Of a stretch of DNA of 27,589 nucleotides, positions 15,818-23,892 are shown piece by piece. Source of the DNA: Stenotrophomonas sp. UBA2124 (lineage in GTDB: Bacteria; Pseudomonadota; Gammaproteobacteria; Xanthomonadales; Xanthomonadaceae); assembly GCA_002329155.1 (NCBI GenBank), contig DCXY01000046.1, forward strand, positions 36,893 through 64,481, given 5' to 3'. Each line of letters begins with the position of its first letter. Position 1 is the first letter of the stretch. Below the pieces are notes generated by a model. That model was not told the DNA's origin. It was given only the letters and a program-made list of their open reading frames with translations, and did no database searches. The position numbers were made by a program, and so were the translations under genes.

Positions 15818-17095
15818 ATGAACCTGACTTCCCCCGCTGGGGCCGCTGCTGGCCCCGCATCCGCCGCCACACGCTGGAAACTGTTGCATGGCGCCGCAAC
15901 GGTGGCGTTGTTCCTGTTGACCGCGCTGTTGATCAGCACCCCTCTTAACCTGCTGCCCTTCGGGCTGTTGCTGGTTGGCAGCAGCGTCGTGGGCGCCGAT
16001 TACCTGTGGCGCGCCCGCGCGCAGGCGCGCCCCGCTTCGCGGGTGCTGTTCTGGCTGGCCGCGGTGGCCATCGGCCTGGGCGTGCTGTCCATCCTGCAGG
16101 TTGATGGCGTGGTATCGGACGAAGGCAACCGTTCCCGCTTCGTTGTGATGCCCTGGCTGGTGCTGTGGGTATGTGCGTTGCGCCCGCGCGCGGAGGCATT
16201 GTGGTGGGGCGCGCTGGCTGGCCTGCTGGTTGCCTTCGGGGTATGCGCCTGGCAGGTGCTCAATGGTGCCAGCCGTGCCGACGGCTGGACCAATGCCATC
16301 GTGCTGGCAGATACCGCACTGATCCTGATGGTGCTGCTGGTGTTCTGCCGCCCGCCCGCGCGCTGGGGCCTTATCGTGTTTGGCATGGCGGCCGGTGGCG
16401 GGGTGATCCTGCTCAGCGGCAGCCGTGGTGTATGGCCGGCGCTGCTCGGCCTGCTGGTCGCCATGGCCCTGGCAGTGCGCTGGAGGAGCGGGCGCTTCCG
16501 CTTCATGACCTTGGTCGGTCTGATGCTGGTTGCGGTGACGCTGGTGCTGAGCGTGCCGCAGCTGCGGCAGATGACCCGCCTGACCGAGCTGCACAGCGAC
16601 GTGCGGCGGATCGAAAACGGTGACGTGAATTCTTCGGCCGGCGCGCGCCTTGAGCGCCTGGAAGTGGCTTGGGACACCTTCCTTGAGCGGCCGATCACCG
16701 GTGTGGGCATTGGTCATTTCGACGATGCCATGCTGCGGCTGCCCGAGTGCCACCTGCCCGACCGCTCGGAGGTTCGCTGCCATCTGGGCCACGCCCACAA
16801 CGATCTGGCCGAGTGGGGCGCCACCCAGGGCATTCCTGGTGTCGCACTGCTGCTGTGTGTCTACGGAATACCCCTGTGGTTGTTCATCCGCCTGCACCGG
16901 CGCAGTGGTGAAGTGGAGTTCCGCGGTCCGGCCGCGGCCGGCATCATGCTGGTGGTCAGCTACGTGCTGTGCGGCATGACCCAATCCATGTTCGCGCACC
17001 AGCTTTCGGCCAGCACGTATACCAGCCTGGTCGGCATACTCGCCGGCTTCTCGCTGCTGGATGCTGCGCGGAGGGGAGCCACAGCGTCGGCCTGA
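15818..17095 (+). CDS. O-antigen ligase family membrane protein (Wzy_C/WaaL-like), copy 1
   Basis: 425 residues with roughly ten hydrophobic helices. The long periplasmic loop between helices (about 245-340) contains ARLERLEVAWDTFLERPITG and GHAHNDLAEWGA, the typical pattern of the Wzy_C/O-antigen ligase family. The key positions Arg203 (in SGSRGVW) and His325 or His327 (in GHAHND) match those known to be needed in WaaL. The family transfers polyprenyl-linked glycans to lipid A-core, or polymerises them, or attaches them to protein. ATG 15818 has a weak AGGA site upstream. A second family member follows, but the two share little sequence outside the motifs. Confidence 0.88.
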   Translation: MNLTSPAGAAAGPASAATRWKLLHGAATVALFLLTALLISTPLNLLPFGLLLVGSSVVGADYLWRARAQARPASRVLFWLAAVAIGLGVLSILQVDGVVSDEGNRSRFVVMPWLVLWVCALRPRAEALWWGALAGLLVAFGVCAWQVLNGASRADGWTNAIVLADTALILMVLLVFCRPPARWGLIVFGMAAGGGVILLSGSRGVWPALLGLLVAMALAVRWRSGRFRFMTLVGLMLVAVTLVLSVPQLRQMTRLTELHSDVRRIENGDVNSSAGARLERLEVAWDTFLERPITGVGIGHFDDAMLRLPECHLPDRSEVRCHLGHAHNDLAEWGATQGIPGVALLLCVYGIPLWLFIRLHRRSGEVEFRGPAAAGIMLVVSYVLCGMTQSMFAHQLSASTYTSLVGILAGFSLLDAARRGATASA

Positions 17096-17284
17096 GCCCG
17101 CGCGGATATGGCGCCCGATGGCGGGGCAAGCCCCGGGCTGCGGCTGGGATGACACGCAAGCCCCGTGGCTGCTGATGGGCCGAGGCACAAACGGGTATCC
17201 GGCGGGCATCCAGCTGGTTGGGCAGCAAAGAGTTGCCAGCGAATCTTGTCAGGATGCAAGTGAGATGCGAGGTGGCATGGGCGG

Positions 17285-17298
17285 CCATTCTAGAATGG
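17285..17298. promoter_or_regulatory. 14-base perfect palindrome upstream of the second ligase gene
   Basis: CCATTCTAGAATGG reads the same on both strands and lies 55 bases before the next ATG. It includes TAGAAT, which could be a -10 hexamer, but no good -35 is at 16-18 bases. It may be an operator. The rest of the 258-base gap (17096-17353) contains no gene I can support, only a small GGGGC/GCCCC hairpin near 17122-17135. Confidence 0.3.
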
Positions 17299-17353
17299 GC
17301 ACCGCTAGCCGGCCTCGTGCCGGAACTGGTGAACGAGCCCACCGCCCTTGCCC

Positions 17354-18637
17354 ATGAATCCAGCTGCGCATGTGCCGCTTCCGCGGCTCAGTCACTATGT
17401 TGCCGTGGCATTCACCACTGCATTGGGCGTATTGCCGGTATTGCTGGTGAGCACGCACCAGGGAGGCAGTGCCGCCTTTCATCTGACCGTGCTGCTGTCC
17501 ATCGCGCTGCTGTGGTTGCCCGCGCCTGACGGCATGGCCAAAGTGCCGATCTCCCGTTGGCTGGCCGTGGGCATGGCCGTGCTGCTGGTGGCGGTGTTCG
17601 CCAGTCTGGCGGTGAATGGCCTGTGGAAGGGTTCGGAGGTGGAGAAGGCCGCCCGTCTGCTGTTGACGGTGCTCATCCTTGCCGCAGCCTTGCGGGTTCC
17701 ACAGGCGCTGCTGGCGCGCGCCCTGCTTGGCGTACTGCCGGCCATCTGGGTGGCTGCCATCACCATTGCCGGAATGGTCATGGAGAGCGGGCGGCGGCCG
17801 GACACCTGGCAGTTCAATACCGTGACTTACGGCAATCTGACATTGCTGCTGTCTGCCATGAGCCTGCTGTTGATGGGCTTGCCACTGACCCGTTTCGTAC
17901 GCACCGAAAAGCTGTTGAAGCTTGTCACTGGCCTGCTTGGGGTGGTGATTTTCATCTGGACCCAGACCCGTGGCGGCCTGCTGGCCGTGCCCTGCTTCCT
18001 GCTGATGGGCATGGTGGCCATGCGTGGGCGGTTGGAACGGGTACGCGTGGCGAGCGTGGCGGCCCTGGTGGCATTGGCGATGATCTGGGCGGCACATGAT
18101 GGCGCGCTGAAGGAGCGCATCACTGTGGGCATGGACGAGTATGCGCAATGCTCCAGCGGGCACCTCGCCGATACCTCCATCTGCATCCGCCTGCAGTTGT
18201 GGCGGGCCGCGCTGCATATGGCCGGCGAGGCGCCATTGTTCGGGGTGGGTGGAGGCGACCGGTTCCGCGCGGAACTGGCTGAGCTTGCGAGCGAGGGCAA
18301 AGTCACCGCGTTCGTGGCAGCCCACTTTGGTGAGGCGCACAACGACTTTCTGTACTTCCTGGCGGCATACGGAACGCTGGGTGCGCTGGGGCTGATCCTG
18401 GTCTATCTGTCACCGGCGCTGCTGCTGCTGCCGCGGCTGCGGCATTGCAGCCGGCACACGCGCCTGTTCGCTGCCTGCGGCCTGTCGCTGTGCTGCGCAT
18501 TTGCCGTGTTCGGTATCACCGAGATGATGTTGAGGGATATGCGCATGGCAGCCTTCTATGCGGCATGGGTGGCAATGATGCTGGCGCTTTCCCAGACTGC
18601 GCCCGAGCCTCAGGCTGCGGCCAGTGCCGCGCGATAG
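17354..18637 (+). CDS. O-antigen ligase family membrane protein (Wzy_C/WaaL-like), copy 2
   Basis: 427 residues with about ten to eleven hydrophobic helices. It carries the family's Arg in TQTRGGLL (Arg206), a periplasmic loop with SICIRLQLWRAALHMAGEAP and GVGGGDRF, and FGEAHNDFLYFLAAYG with His329. This loop is the expected WaaL/Wzy pattern. Its sequence differs clearly from copy 1, so it is not a recent duplicate. One may be the ligase and the other a polymerase or a ligase for a different glycan. I chose the ATG at 17354; an upstream TTG two codons earlier is in frame. Its 3' end overlaps the convergent GT4 gene by 28 bases. Confidence 0.87.
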   Translation: MNPAAHVPLPRLSHYVAVAFTTALGVLPVLLVSTHQGGSAAFHLTVLLSIALLWLPAPDGMAKVPISRWLAVGMAVLLVAVFASLAVNGLWKGSEVEKAARLLLTVLILAAALRVPQALLARALLGVLPAIWVAAITIAGMVMESGRRPDTWQFNTVTYGNLTLLLSAMSLLLMGLPLTRFVRTEKLLKLVTGLLGVVIFIWTQTRGGLLAVPCFLLMGMVAMRGRLERVRVASVAALVALAMIWAAHDGALKERITVGMDEYAQCSSGHLADTSICIRLQLWRAALHMAGEAPLFGVGGGDRFRAELAELASEGKVTAFVAAHFGEAHNDFLYFLAAYGTLGALGLILVYLSPALLLLPRLRHCSRHTRLFAACGLSLCCAFAVFGITEMMLRDMRMAAFYAAWVAMMLALSQTAPEPQAAASAAR

Positions 18638-19719
18638 CTGGCCTCGGTCAAGCTGATGAAGGTGTCGAGGCCGAAATCCGCTTCGGCGTGACGGCGGGCG
18701 GCAGCGCCGAGCTGTGGCAGCTCGTCCCGGCGTGCATACATGGCCTGTACCTGGGCGGTGATTGCGCTCACCTTGCGCGCCGGCACAACCCAGCCATCCC
18801 AGCCGACGTGGATGTTCTCAGGAAGGCCGGCGTAATTGCTTACGAGTACCGGTTTACCACAAGCCATCATCTCGCGGCAGGCAAAGGAAATGGTTTCCAC
18901 CTCGTAGGACAAGACGAAGCCCGCATCACCGGCCGCAATGAAGGGCCGTGGATCAGCCAGCAGCCCGGTGAAATGGACCTGTTCGCTCAAGCCCAGCGTG
19001 GTTACCTCTTCGCGGAGTCCTGCCGCTGGTTCACGGCCTGCCACTGCGACGTGCACATGCTGGCGGATGGAGGCCGGCAACCTGGCGATGGCACGCACCA
19101 GATCAATCCAGCCCTTGTACTCATCGGTGCCGGCATTGCTGACAAGCACCAGGGCGTCGGGATCGGCTGTCCAGCGTTGGCGGAATGCCAGCCCATCCAC
19201 AGTGGGCATGGGCTTGAAGTGCTGCAGATCCACACCGTTGCGGATGATGTCGATGGGGTGCTGCCGGTATGGACTTCTGCGCAACAGGCGGCCGGTATGG
19301 GCTGATACCGCGATTACCCTGTCGGTAGCCAGGTGCGAGCGGACGGCATTGCCGAAGCTGGAGCAGGCCTTGCTGTTGTGTTTCGTCAGCACGATGGGTG
19401 GCCGCCGCATGCCAAGCAGTGCCTGCATCACGAAGCGGTGGTCGCGTGCTCCATTCACATGGATCAGGTCGAAGTGCTGCTGGCGGACCAGCCTTCTGAG
19501 CCTGTATTGCTCGGCCAGCTGCCGTGCCAGGCCGGTGGCGAAGCCGATTGGTACCGGTGTGGCGTTGTTCTCGGTGCGAATGGTGCTGAGCAGGCGGCTG
19601 TTCTCCGGTGCGGCAACATGGATGCGATGCTGCCGGCTCAAGGCGCGTGTCAGGGCAAGCAGGTAGGTGGTATGACCACCGCCATCGCCCTGCAGAAAGT
19701 TGGTGTAGAGGATGTTCAT
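18610..19719 (-). CDS. Glycosyltransferase family 4 protein (GT-B fold)
   Basis: 369 residues. An N-terminal GT-B half opens with MNILYTNFLQGDGGGHTTYL, with the Gly-rich acceptor loop, followed by HFDLIHVNG at about 82-90. IIRNGVDLQHFKP at 158-170 marks the domain junction. The C-terminal donor-binding half has the EX7E-like element around EVETISFACREMMACGKPVL (Glu275 and Glu283), which holds the nucleotide-sugar. It is a retaining cytoplasmic glycosyltransferase, probably adding a sugar in core or polysaccharide synthesis; donor unknown. It runs opposite to the ligase genes and overlaps the end of copy 2 by 28 bases. The start at 19719 fits the family. Confidence 0.92.
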   Translation of the reverse strand: MNILYTNFLQGDGGGHTTYLLALTRALSRQHRIHVAAPENSRLLSTIRTENNATPVPIGFATGLARQLAEQYRLRRLVRQQHFDLIHVNGARDHRFVMQALLGMRRPPIVLTKHNSKACSSFGNAVRSHLATDRVIAVSAHTGRLLRRSPYRQHPIDIIRNGVDLQHFKPMPTVDGLAFRQRWTADPDALVLVSNAGTDEYKGWIDLVRAIARLPASIRQHVHVAVAGREPAAGLREEVTTLGLSEQVHFTGLLADPRPFIAAGDAGFVLSYEVETISFACREMMACGKPVLVSNYAGLPENIHVGWDGWVVPARKVSAITAQVQAMYARRDELPQLGAAARRHAEADFGLDTFISLTEASYRAALAAA

Positions 19720-20101
19720 CGGGCCTATCAGGCAGAGCCGTGGCAGGCGCTGCCATCGAGCGACGACTGCGCGGGCGGCGATGATAGGTGCGGTAAGTTG
19801 CCGTTGAGCGCATTCATGCCGGAATTGGCTTGAATGCGTCAGTTGGGCTGGCTAGTTGATATCCCTTGCAGCCGTGAATGTCATTTCCAGCTGGCACGTT
19901 GCGCAGTTCCGGGAGGCAGCTGCTGGTTTGGTTGCGCAACTGCAAGTAGTCCGCCAACGAAACCTGCGCGGGCTGCGTACAGAGCTTGATGCTGAGCGTT
20001 GAGCGAGATGTGCGCGCGGAGGGATGAGTCAGGAATGCAGGCGCCATGGCGCAGCCCAGGCTGCGCCGGTGGCGTTGGCGCCGCGGCTCAGCCAGCCCTG
20101 A
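19720..20101. other. 382-base non-coding gap, more A/T-rich than its surroundings
   Basis: No gene is supported. A 77-codon minus-strand frame at 19814-20047 has no recognisable feature and no good ribosome site. The gap holds an inverted repeat CGCATTCA (19809-19816) / TGAATGCG (19831-19838) and the hairpin at 20048-20067. It should hold the promoter of the GT4 gene and the end of asnB. Confidence 0.6.
20048..20067 (-). terminator. Hairpin after asnB, possible terminator
   Basis: GGCGCAGCC and GGCTGCGCC form a perfect 9-bp palindrome around a CA centre, 35 bases past the asnB stop. There is no T-run on either strand, so if it terminates it would need a factor. Confidence 0.35.
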
Positions 20102-22012
20102 TCAACGCCACTGCTCGCGCCACGCCTGGAACATCAGCACGCCCCACAGATGGGTGTGCCACTTGCGCTGCCCGCCAAGGAACTGACCCCACAGGGTGCG
20201 GATCGCGACTGGATCGAAATGTCCTTCCTCGCGCAGGCGACGTTCGTCCAGCTGGGCTTCGGCCCAGTCACGCAGCGGCCCGCGCAGCCAGTCGCCGACC
20301 GGGGCGCCGAAGCCGGATTTGGGCCGCTGTACCAGCTGTGTCGGCAGGTAACGCTGCAGCAGCTGCTTGGGCAGGTATTTCAGCTGGCCGTCGCGGTATT
20401 TCATCGACAGCGGCAGGGACCAGGCGAACTCGGCCACGCGCCAATCCAGCAGCGGCGCGCGCGCCTCCAGCGCCACCGCCATGCTGGCCCGGTCCACCTT
20501 GGTGAGGATGTCCTCGGGCAGGTAGCAGGCGAAATCCAGCGCCATCAGCTGGTCGGCCGGCGTGCCGTTGCGCGGAAGCGCGGACGGGTCGTCGTAAGCG
20601 GTGGGCACGCGCCGCGCGCCACGCACCACCTGTTCGGGTTGACGCCAGCGGCAGACACGCTGCAGCGCCACGTCCTGCAGGCTGGTGGTGGCCAGTTCGG
20701 CGCGCAGTGCGGCCAGGCCGCCCAGGCGCGAACGCTCGCCCGGATTGCCGGCCAGACGCGCCAGCAGATGACGGGGCAGACGTGACAAGCGTGCGTCGTT
20801 GCGCAGCGCGCGGGTGTAGCGGCCATAGCCGAAGAACAGTTCGTCACCGCCATCGCCGGACAGCGCCACGGTCACATGCTGGCGCGCCAGCCGGCACAGC
20901 AGCGCAGTCGGCAGCTGCGAGGAATCAGCGAAGGGTTCGTCGAACATGCGTGCCATGTCAGGCACCAGGTCCAGCGCGGCGTGGCCGTCGGCACGCAGTT
21001 CGGTGTGCTCGGTGCCGAGGTGTTTGGCGACGGCAGCGGCATAGGCGCTTTCATCGTGCCCGGCGTTGTCGAAGCCGATGGAGAAGCTGCGCACCGCGCG
21101 CGTGGACTGCGCCTGCATCAAGGCGGTGACCAGCGAGGAGTCGGTGCCGCCGGAGAGGAACGCGCCCAGCGGAACATCCGCCTCCATGCGCAGCGCCACC
21201 GCGTCGCGCAGCAGGGCATCCAGTGCGTCCAGCGCCGTGGCGTCGTCACCATCGAAGCCACGGGCGATGGCGGCCTCCTGCTGCTGGCGTGCGTCCCACC
21301 AGCGTTGCGGTGCCTGCAGGGGGTCATGCCTCGCGTTGCCTGCCTGCAGCGCGGCTTCATCCAGACGCAGCAGGCAACCCGCCGGCAGTTTGTGCACGCC
21401 GCGCAGGATGGCGTACGGCGCAGGGATGTAGTCCAGCCGCAGCAGCAGTGCCAGTGCATCCGGGTTGACCTCGGTCTGCAGCGCCGGATGGGCGCGCAGT
21501 GCCGACAGCTCGCTGCCGAACAGCAGCGTGCCGTCACCGGCCCAACCGTAATAGAGCGGCTTCTTGCCGACGCGGTCGCGCGCCAGCCACAGCACCCGCT
21601 CATGGCGATCCCACACGGCGAAGGCGAGCATGCCGTTGCCACGTTCCAGCGTGGCCTGCACGCCCCATTGGGCGATGGCCGCCAGCAGTACTTCGGTATC
21701 CGAATGTCCACGGAAGCCGTGGCCGAGCGCCTCCAGCTCGGCGCGCAGTACGCGGTGGTTGTAGATCTCGCCATTGAAGGCGATCACCCAGCGGCCATCG
21801 GCAGACAGCATGGGCTGGTGGCCCTCAGGGCTCAGATCGACGATGGACAGGCGCCGGTGCGAGAGCACCAGCCCGGCACCGGCATCGGCCCAGGTGCCAT
21901 GGTCGTCGGGGCCACGATGGGCGATGGCATCACCCATGCGCCGGCCAAGCAGTTCAAGCGCGGAGGCATCCGCACCGGCATGGGGCGACCAGGCGCCTGC
22001 AATTCCACACAT
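20102..22012 (-). CDS. asnB: Asparagine synthase (glutamine-hydrolysing) type amidotransferase
   Basis: 636 residues with both AsnB domains. The class II glutaminase domain starts MCGIAG, so Cys2 becomes the N-terminal nucleophile, and has AHRGPDDHG, AFNGEIYNH and SDTEVLL. The synthetase domain has the PPi-loop LSGGTDSSLV with SGGTDS at 287-292 and ALSGDGGDELFFGYGRY later. It uses glutamine and ATP to amidate a carboxylate. In a glycan cluster the substrate may be a uronic acid rather than aspartate, as for some O-antigen amidotransferases; that is inference. It starts 3 bases after the GT2 stop, with AGGG upstream, so the two are cotranscribed. Confidence 0.93.
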   Translation of the reverse strand: MCGIAGAWSPHAGADASALELLGRRMGDAIAHRGPDDHGTWADAGAGLVLSHRRLSIVDLSPEGHQPMLSADGRWVIAFNGEIYNHRVLRAELEALGHGFRGHSDTEVLLAAIAQWGVQATLERGNGMLAFAVWDRHERVLWLARDRVGKKPLYYGWAGDGTLLFGSELSALRAHPALQTEVNPDALALLLRLDYIPAPYAILRGVHKLPAGCLLRLDEAALQAGNARHDPLQAPQRWWDARQQQEAAIARGFDGDDATALDALDALLRDAVALRMEADVPLGAFLSGGTDSSLVTALMQAQSTRAVRSFSIGFDNAGHDESAYAAAVAKHLGTEHTELRADGHAALDLVPDMARMFDEPFADSSQLPTALLCRLARQHVTVALSGDGGDELFFGYGRYTRALRNDARLSRLPRHLLARLAGNPGERSRLGGLAALRAELATTSLQDVALQRVCRWRQPEQVVRGARRVPTAYDDPSALPRNGTPADQLMALDFACYLPEDILTKVDRASMAVALEARAPLLDWRVAEFAWSLPLSMKYRDGQLKYLPKQLLQRYLPTQLVQRPKSGFGAPVGDWLRGPLRDWAEAQLDERRLREEGHFDPVAIRTLWGQFLGGQRKWHTHLWGVLMFQAWREQWR

Positions 22013-22015
22013 GGC

Positions 22016-22828
22016 TCAGCCCTGCCGTTCGTTGGCTGGCGGCGTCGCCACCGGTTGGCCGTTCTGCAGCAGCCACAGCATGATGGTCTTCTGCCGCACA
22101 TAGTTGGCGCGCACATAGGCGTAGACCAGCCCGTGCCAGCCATCGAGGAAGCCGCCGCGCAGCAGGTAGCCGCGCCAGAAGCGCCAGGCCGGCGCCAGCA
22201 CCAGCTTGGACAGGGTGGCGCGCTTGCCGCGGGCGAATTCGTGCTCGGCCATCATGCGCGCGTAGCGTTGGGTCTTGAGCAGCTGTTGTTCCAGTGAGCG
22301 GTAGGGGTAGTGGATCAGATCGCCCGACAGCGTGCGCACGGCACCATCGACGCTGGCTGCCTCATGGATCTCACGCTTGCCACGCCAGCCACCGCGGCGG
22401 CGGTCGAACAGGCGCAGCACGCGGTCCGGGTAGGCGTTGCCGTGGCGCAGGAACTTGCCGAAGTAATCGGACAGGCGCGCGAACCGGTAGCCCGCCGCGC
22501 CCTCGAAACCCCCGTCACGCGCGGCCTCGATGGCGGCGCGCAGCTCGGGGCTGACCCGCTCATCGGCATCCAGACACAGCACCCAGTCATGCGTGGCCTG
22601 GGCCACGGCGTGATCCTTCTGGCTGCGGAAGCCATCGAAGGGCCGCTGCAGCACGCGTGCGCCCGCTGCCTCGGCAATGGCGACGGTGGCGTCACTGGAG
22701 TACGAATCCACCACCACCACTTCGTCGCAGAAGCGCAGGGATGCCAGGCAGTCACCAATGCGGTCGGCCTCGTTAAACGCGATAATGCAGGCCGAGATCG
22801 GAACCCGCTGGGGTGAGGAAACGTTGAT
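22016..22828 (-). CDS. Glycosyltransferase family 2 (WaaE/LgtF-like), non-canonical start
   Basis: About 260-270 residues. The conserved N-terminal region ISACIIAFNEADRIGDCL, then VVVVDSYSSD and the donor-binding VLCLDADERVSP, place it with WaaE/KdtX/LgtF glucosyltransferases that extend the inner core of LPS. C-terminal tryptophan-rich segments follow. The first in-frame ATG, GTG or TTG is the GTG at 22720, which would delete the whole first beta-alpha unit. The frame is open up to a TAG at 22859-22861, so the true start is probably a rare codon: ATC at 22828 (given here, with an AGG 9 bases upstream) or ATC at 22798. The start overlaps that of the divergent gene at 22827. asnB follows 3 bases after the stop. 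Confidence 0.8.
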   Translation of the reverse strand: MNVSSPQRVPISACIIAFNEADRIGDCLASLRFCDEVVVVDSYSSDATVAIAEAAGARVLQRPFDGFRSQKDHAVAQATHDWVLCLDADERVSPELRAAIEAARDGGFEGAAGYRFARLSDYFGKFLRHGNAYPDRVLRLFDRRRGGWRGKREIHEAASVDGAVRTLSGDLIHYPYRSLEQQLLKTQRYARMMAEHEFARGKRATLSKLVLAPAWRFWRGYLLRGGFLDGWHGLVYAYVRANYVRQKTIMLWLLQNGQPVATPPANERQG

Positions 22829-23888
22829 GGCGCAGTACCTGTTGTTTGCGACGGAACGCTATGCGTTGCCCATCTTGCAGCCCCTCAGCGACGCGCTGCA
22901 AGCGGCGGGGCATGGTGTGCATGCCTGGCTGGTCGATGGTGCGGCCGGTTCGCGCCTTCCGGCGCCGGTGCAGGTCATCGACAACGCGCGGCAGGCCGTG
23001 GCGCTGCGCCCGCGTGCGGTGTTCAGCGCGGCCAACTGGGTGCCCACCTTCGTCAGCGGTCCCAAGGTGCAGCTGTTTCATGGGTTCAACGTGGAGAAGC
23101 GCGATGCCGCGCGGGGCCACTTCCGTGTGCGTGGCATGTTCGACCTGTACTGCACGCAGGGGCCGGCCACGACGCTGCCGTTCCGCGAGCTGGCCGAGCA
23201 GGCCGGGCACTTCAAGGTGGTGGAGACCGGCTGGCCGAAGCTGGACCCGCTGTTCGGCCCGGAGGATGCGCTGGCGCAGCAGTGGCGCGCGCAGGCCGGT
23301 GGCCGGCAGGTGGTGATGTTCGCCTCCACCTTCACCGAGCGCCTGAGCGCCGCGCCGCATCTGTACGAGCGGATTGCCGCGCAGGTGGCCTCGGGTGAGC
23401 GTTTCTGGCTGCTGACCCTGCACCCCAAGTGCGCGCCGGAGCTGGTGGAACGCTACCGCGCGCTGGCCGGTGCCAATGCGGTGTTCGTGGAGACCGAGCA
23501 GCTGGTCAGCGCCGAGCGCGCGGCCGATGTGCTGGTGGCCGATACCACCTCGGTGGTCAGTGAATTCGTGGTGCAGCGCAAGCCGGTGGTGACCTTCCGC
23601 AACCGCGCGCCGAAGCCGCACATGATCGACTTCGATGCGCCCGACCAGCTGCCGCAGATGCTGCAGCGTGCGTTCAATCCGGATCCGTTGCTGCGCGAAG
23701 CGTTGGCTGCCTATGCCGATGACATCCATCCCTATCGCGACGGCCACTCCTCGCAGCGGGTTATCGCCGCCACCGAGCGCCTGCTGAAGGGTGAGCTGGG
23801 GCCGCTGCAACGCAAGCCGCTCGGCAGCCTGCTGCGCGGGCTGCAGATCCGCAAGGACCTGGGTTACTGGGGGCCGTCGGCGCGCTGA
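22827..23888 (+). CDS. CDP-glycerol glycerophosphotransferase-like GT-B protein
   Basis: 353 residues. The sequence has the GT-B layout of the glycerophosphotransferase (Glyphos_transf) superfamily: VQLFHGFNVEK at 81-91, VVETGWPKLDPLF near 131-143, MFASTFTE at 164-171, LTLHPK at 196-201 and ADVLVADTTSVVSEF at 233-247. True members transfer glycerol phosphate in teichoic acids, but Gram-negative relatives occur in polysaccharide or LPS clusters with unknown donors. The ATG at 22827 is well supported by GAGGAA seven bases upstream. The open frame back to 22677 is antisense to the GT2 gene. The start overlaps the divergent GT2 start, and the stop lies 4 bases from the convergent PH-domain gene. 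Confidence 0.87.
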   Translation: MAQYLLFATERYALPILQPLSDALQAAGHGVHAWLVDGAAGSRLPAPVQVIDNARQAVALRPRAVFSAANWVPTFVSGPKVQLFHGFNVEKRDAARGHFRVRGMFDLYCTQGPATTLPFRELAEQAGHFKVVETGWPKLDPLFGPEDALAQQWRAQAGGRQVVMFASTFTERLSAAPHLYERIAAQVASGERFWLLTLHPKCAPELVERYRALAGANAVFVETEQLVSAERAADVLVADTTSVVSEFVVQRKPVVTFRNRAPKPHMIDFDAPDQLPQMLQRAFNPDPLLREALAAYADDIHPYRDGHSSQRVIAATERLLKGELGPLQRKPLGSLLRGLQIRKDLGYWGPSAR

Positions 23889-23892
23889 GCGC

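Noticed and set aside
14181..15899. A 572-codon minus-strand frame over the GT-C gene
   Set aside because: It is Gln/Arg/His-rich and has no domain, while the plus strand encodes a clear multi-helix enzyme with catalytic motifs.
15791..17209. A 472-codon minus-strand frame over ligase copy 1
   Set aside because: It is a shadow frame, rich in Gln/His/Arg; the plus strand has the Wzy_C motifs.
19814..20047. A 77-codon minus-strand frame in the asnB-GT4 gap
   Set aside because: No signal peptide, motif or ribosome site; the length is compatible with chance in this less GC-rich spacer.
22016..22720. GT2 gene starting at the GTG at 22720
   Set aside because: This start would remove the first strand and the nucleotide-binding IIAFNE segment, which is clearly encoded upstream in frame.
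13980..23888. Idea that the glycan region is a recent foreign island
   Set aside because: Apart from the 19720-20101 gap, base composition and codon style look like the flanking housekeeping genes, and there is no integrase, tRNA boundary or insertion sequence.
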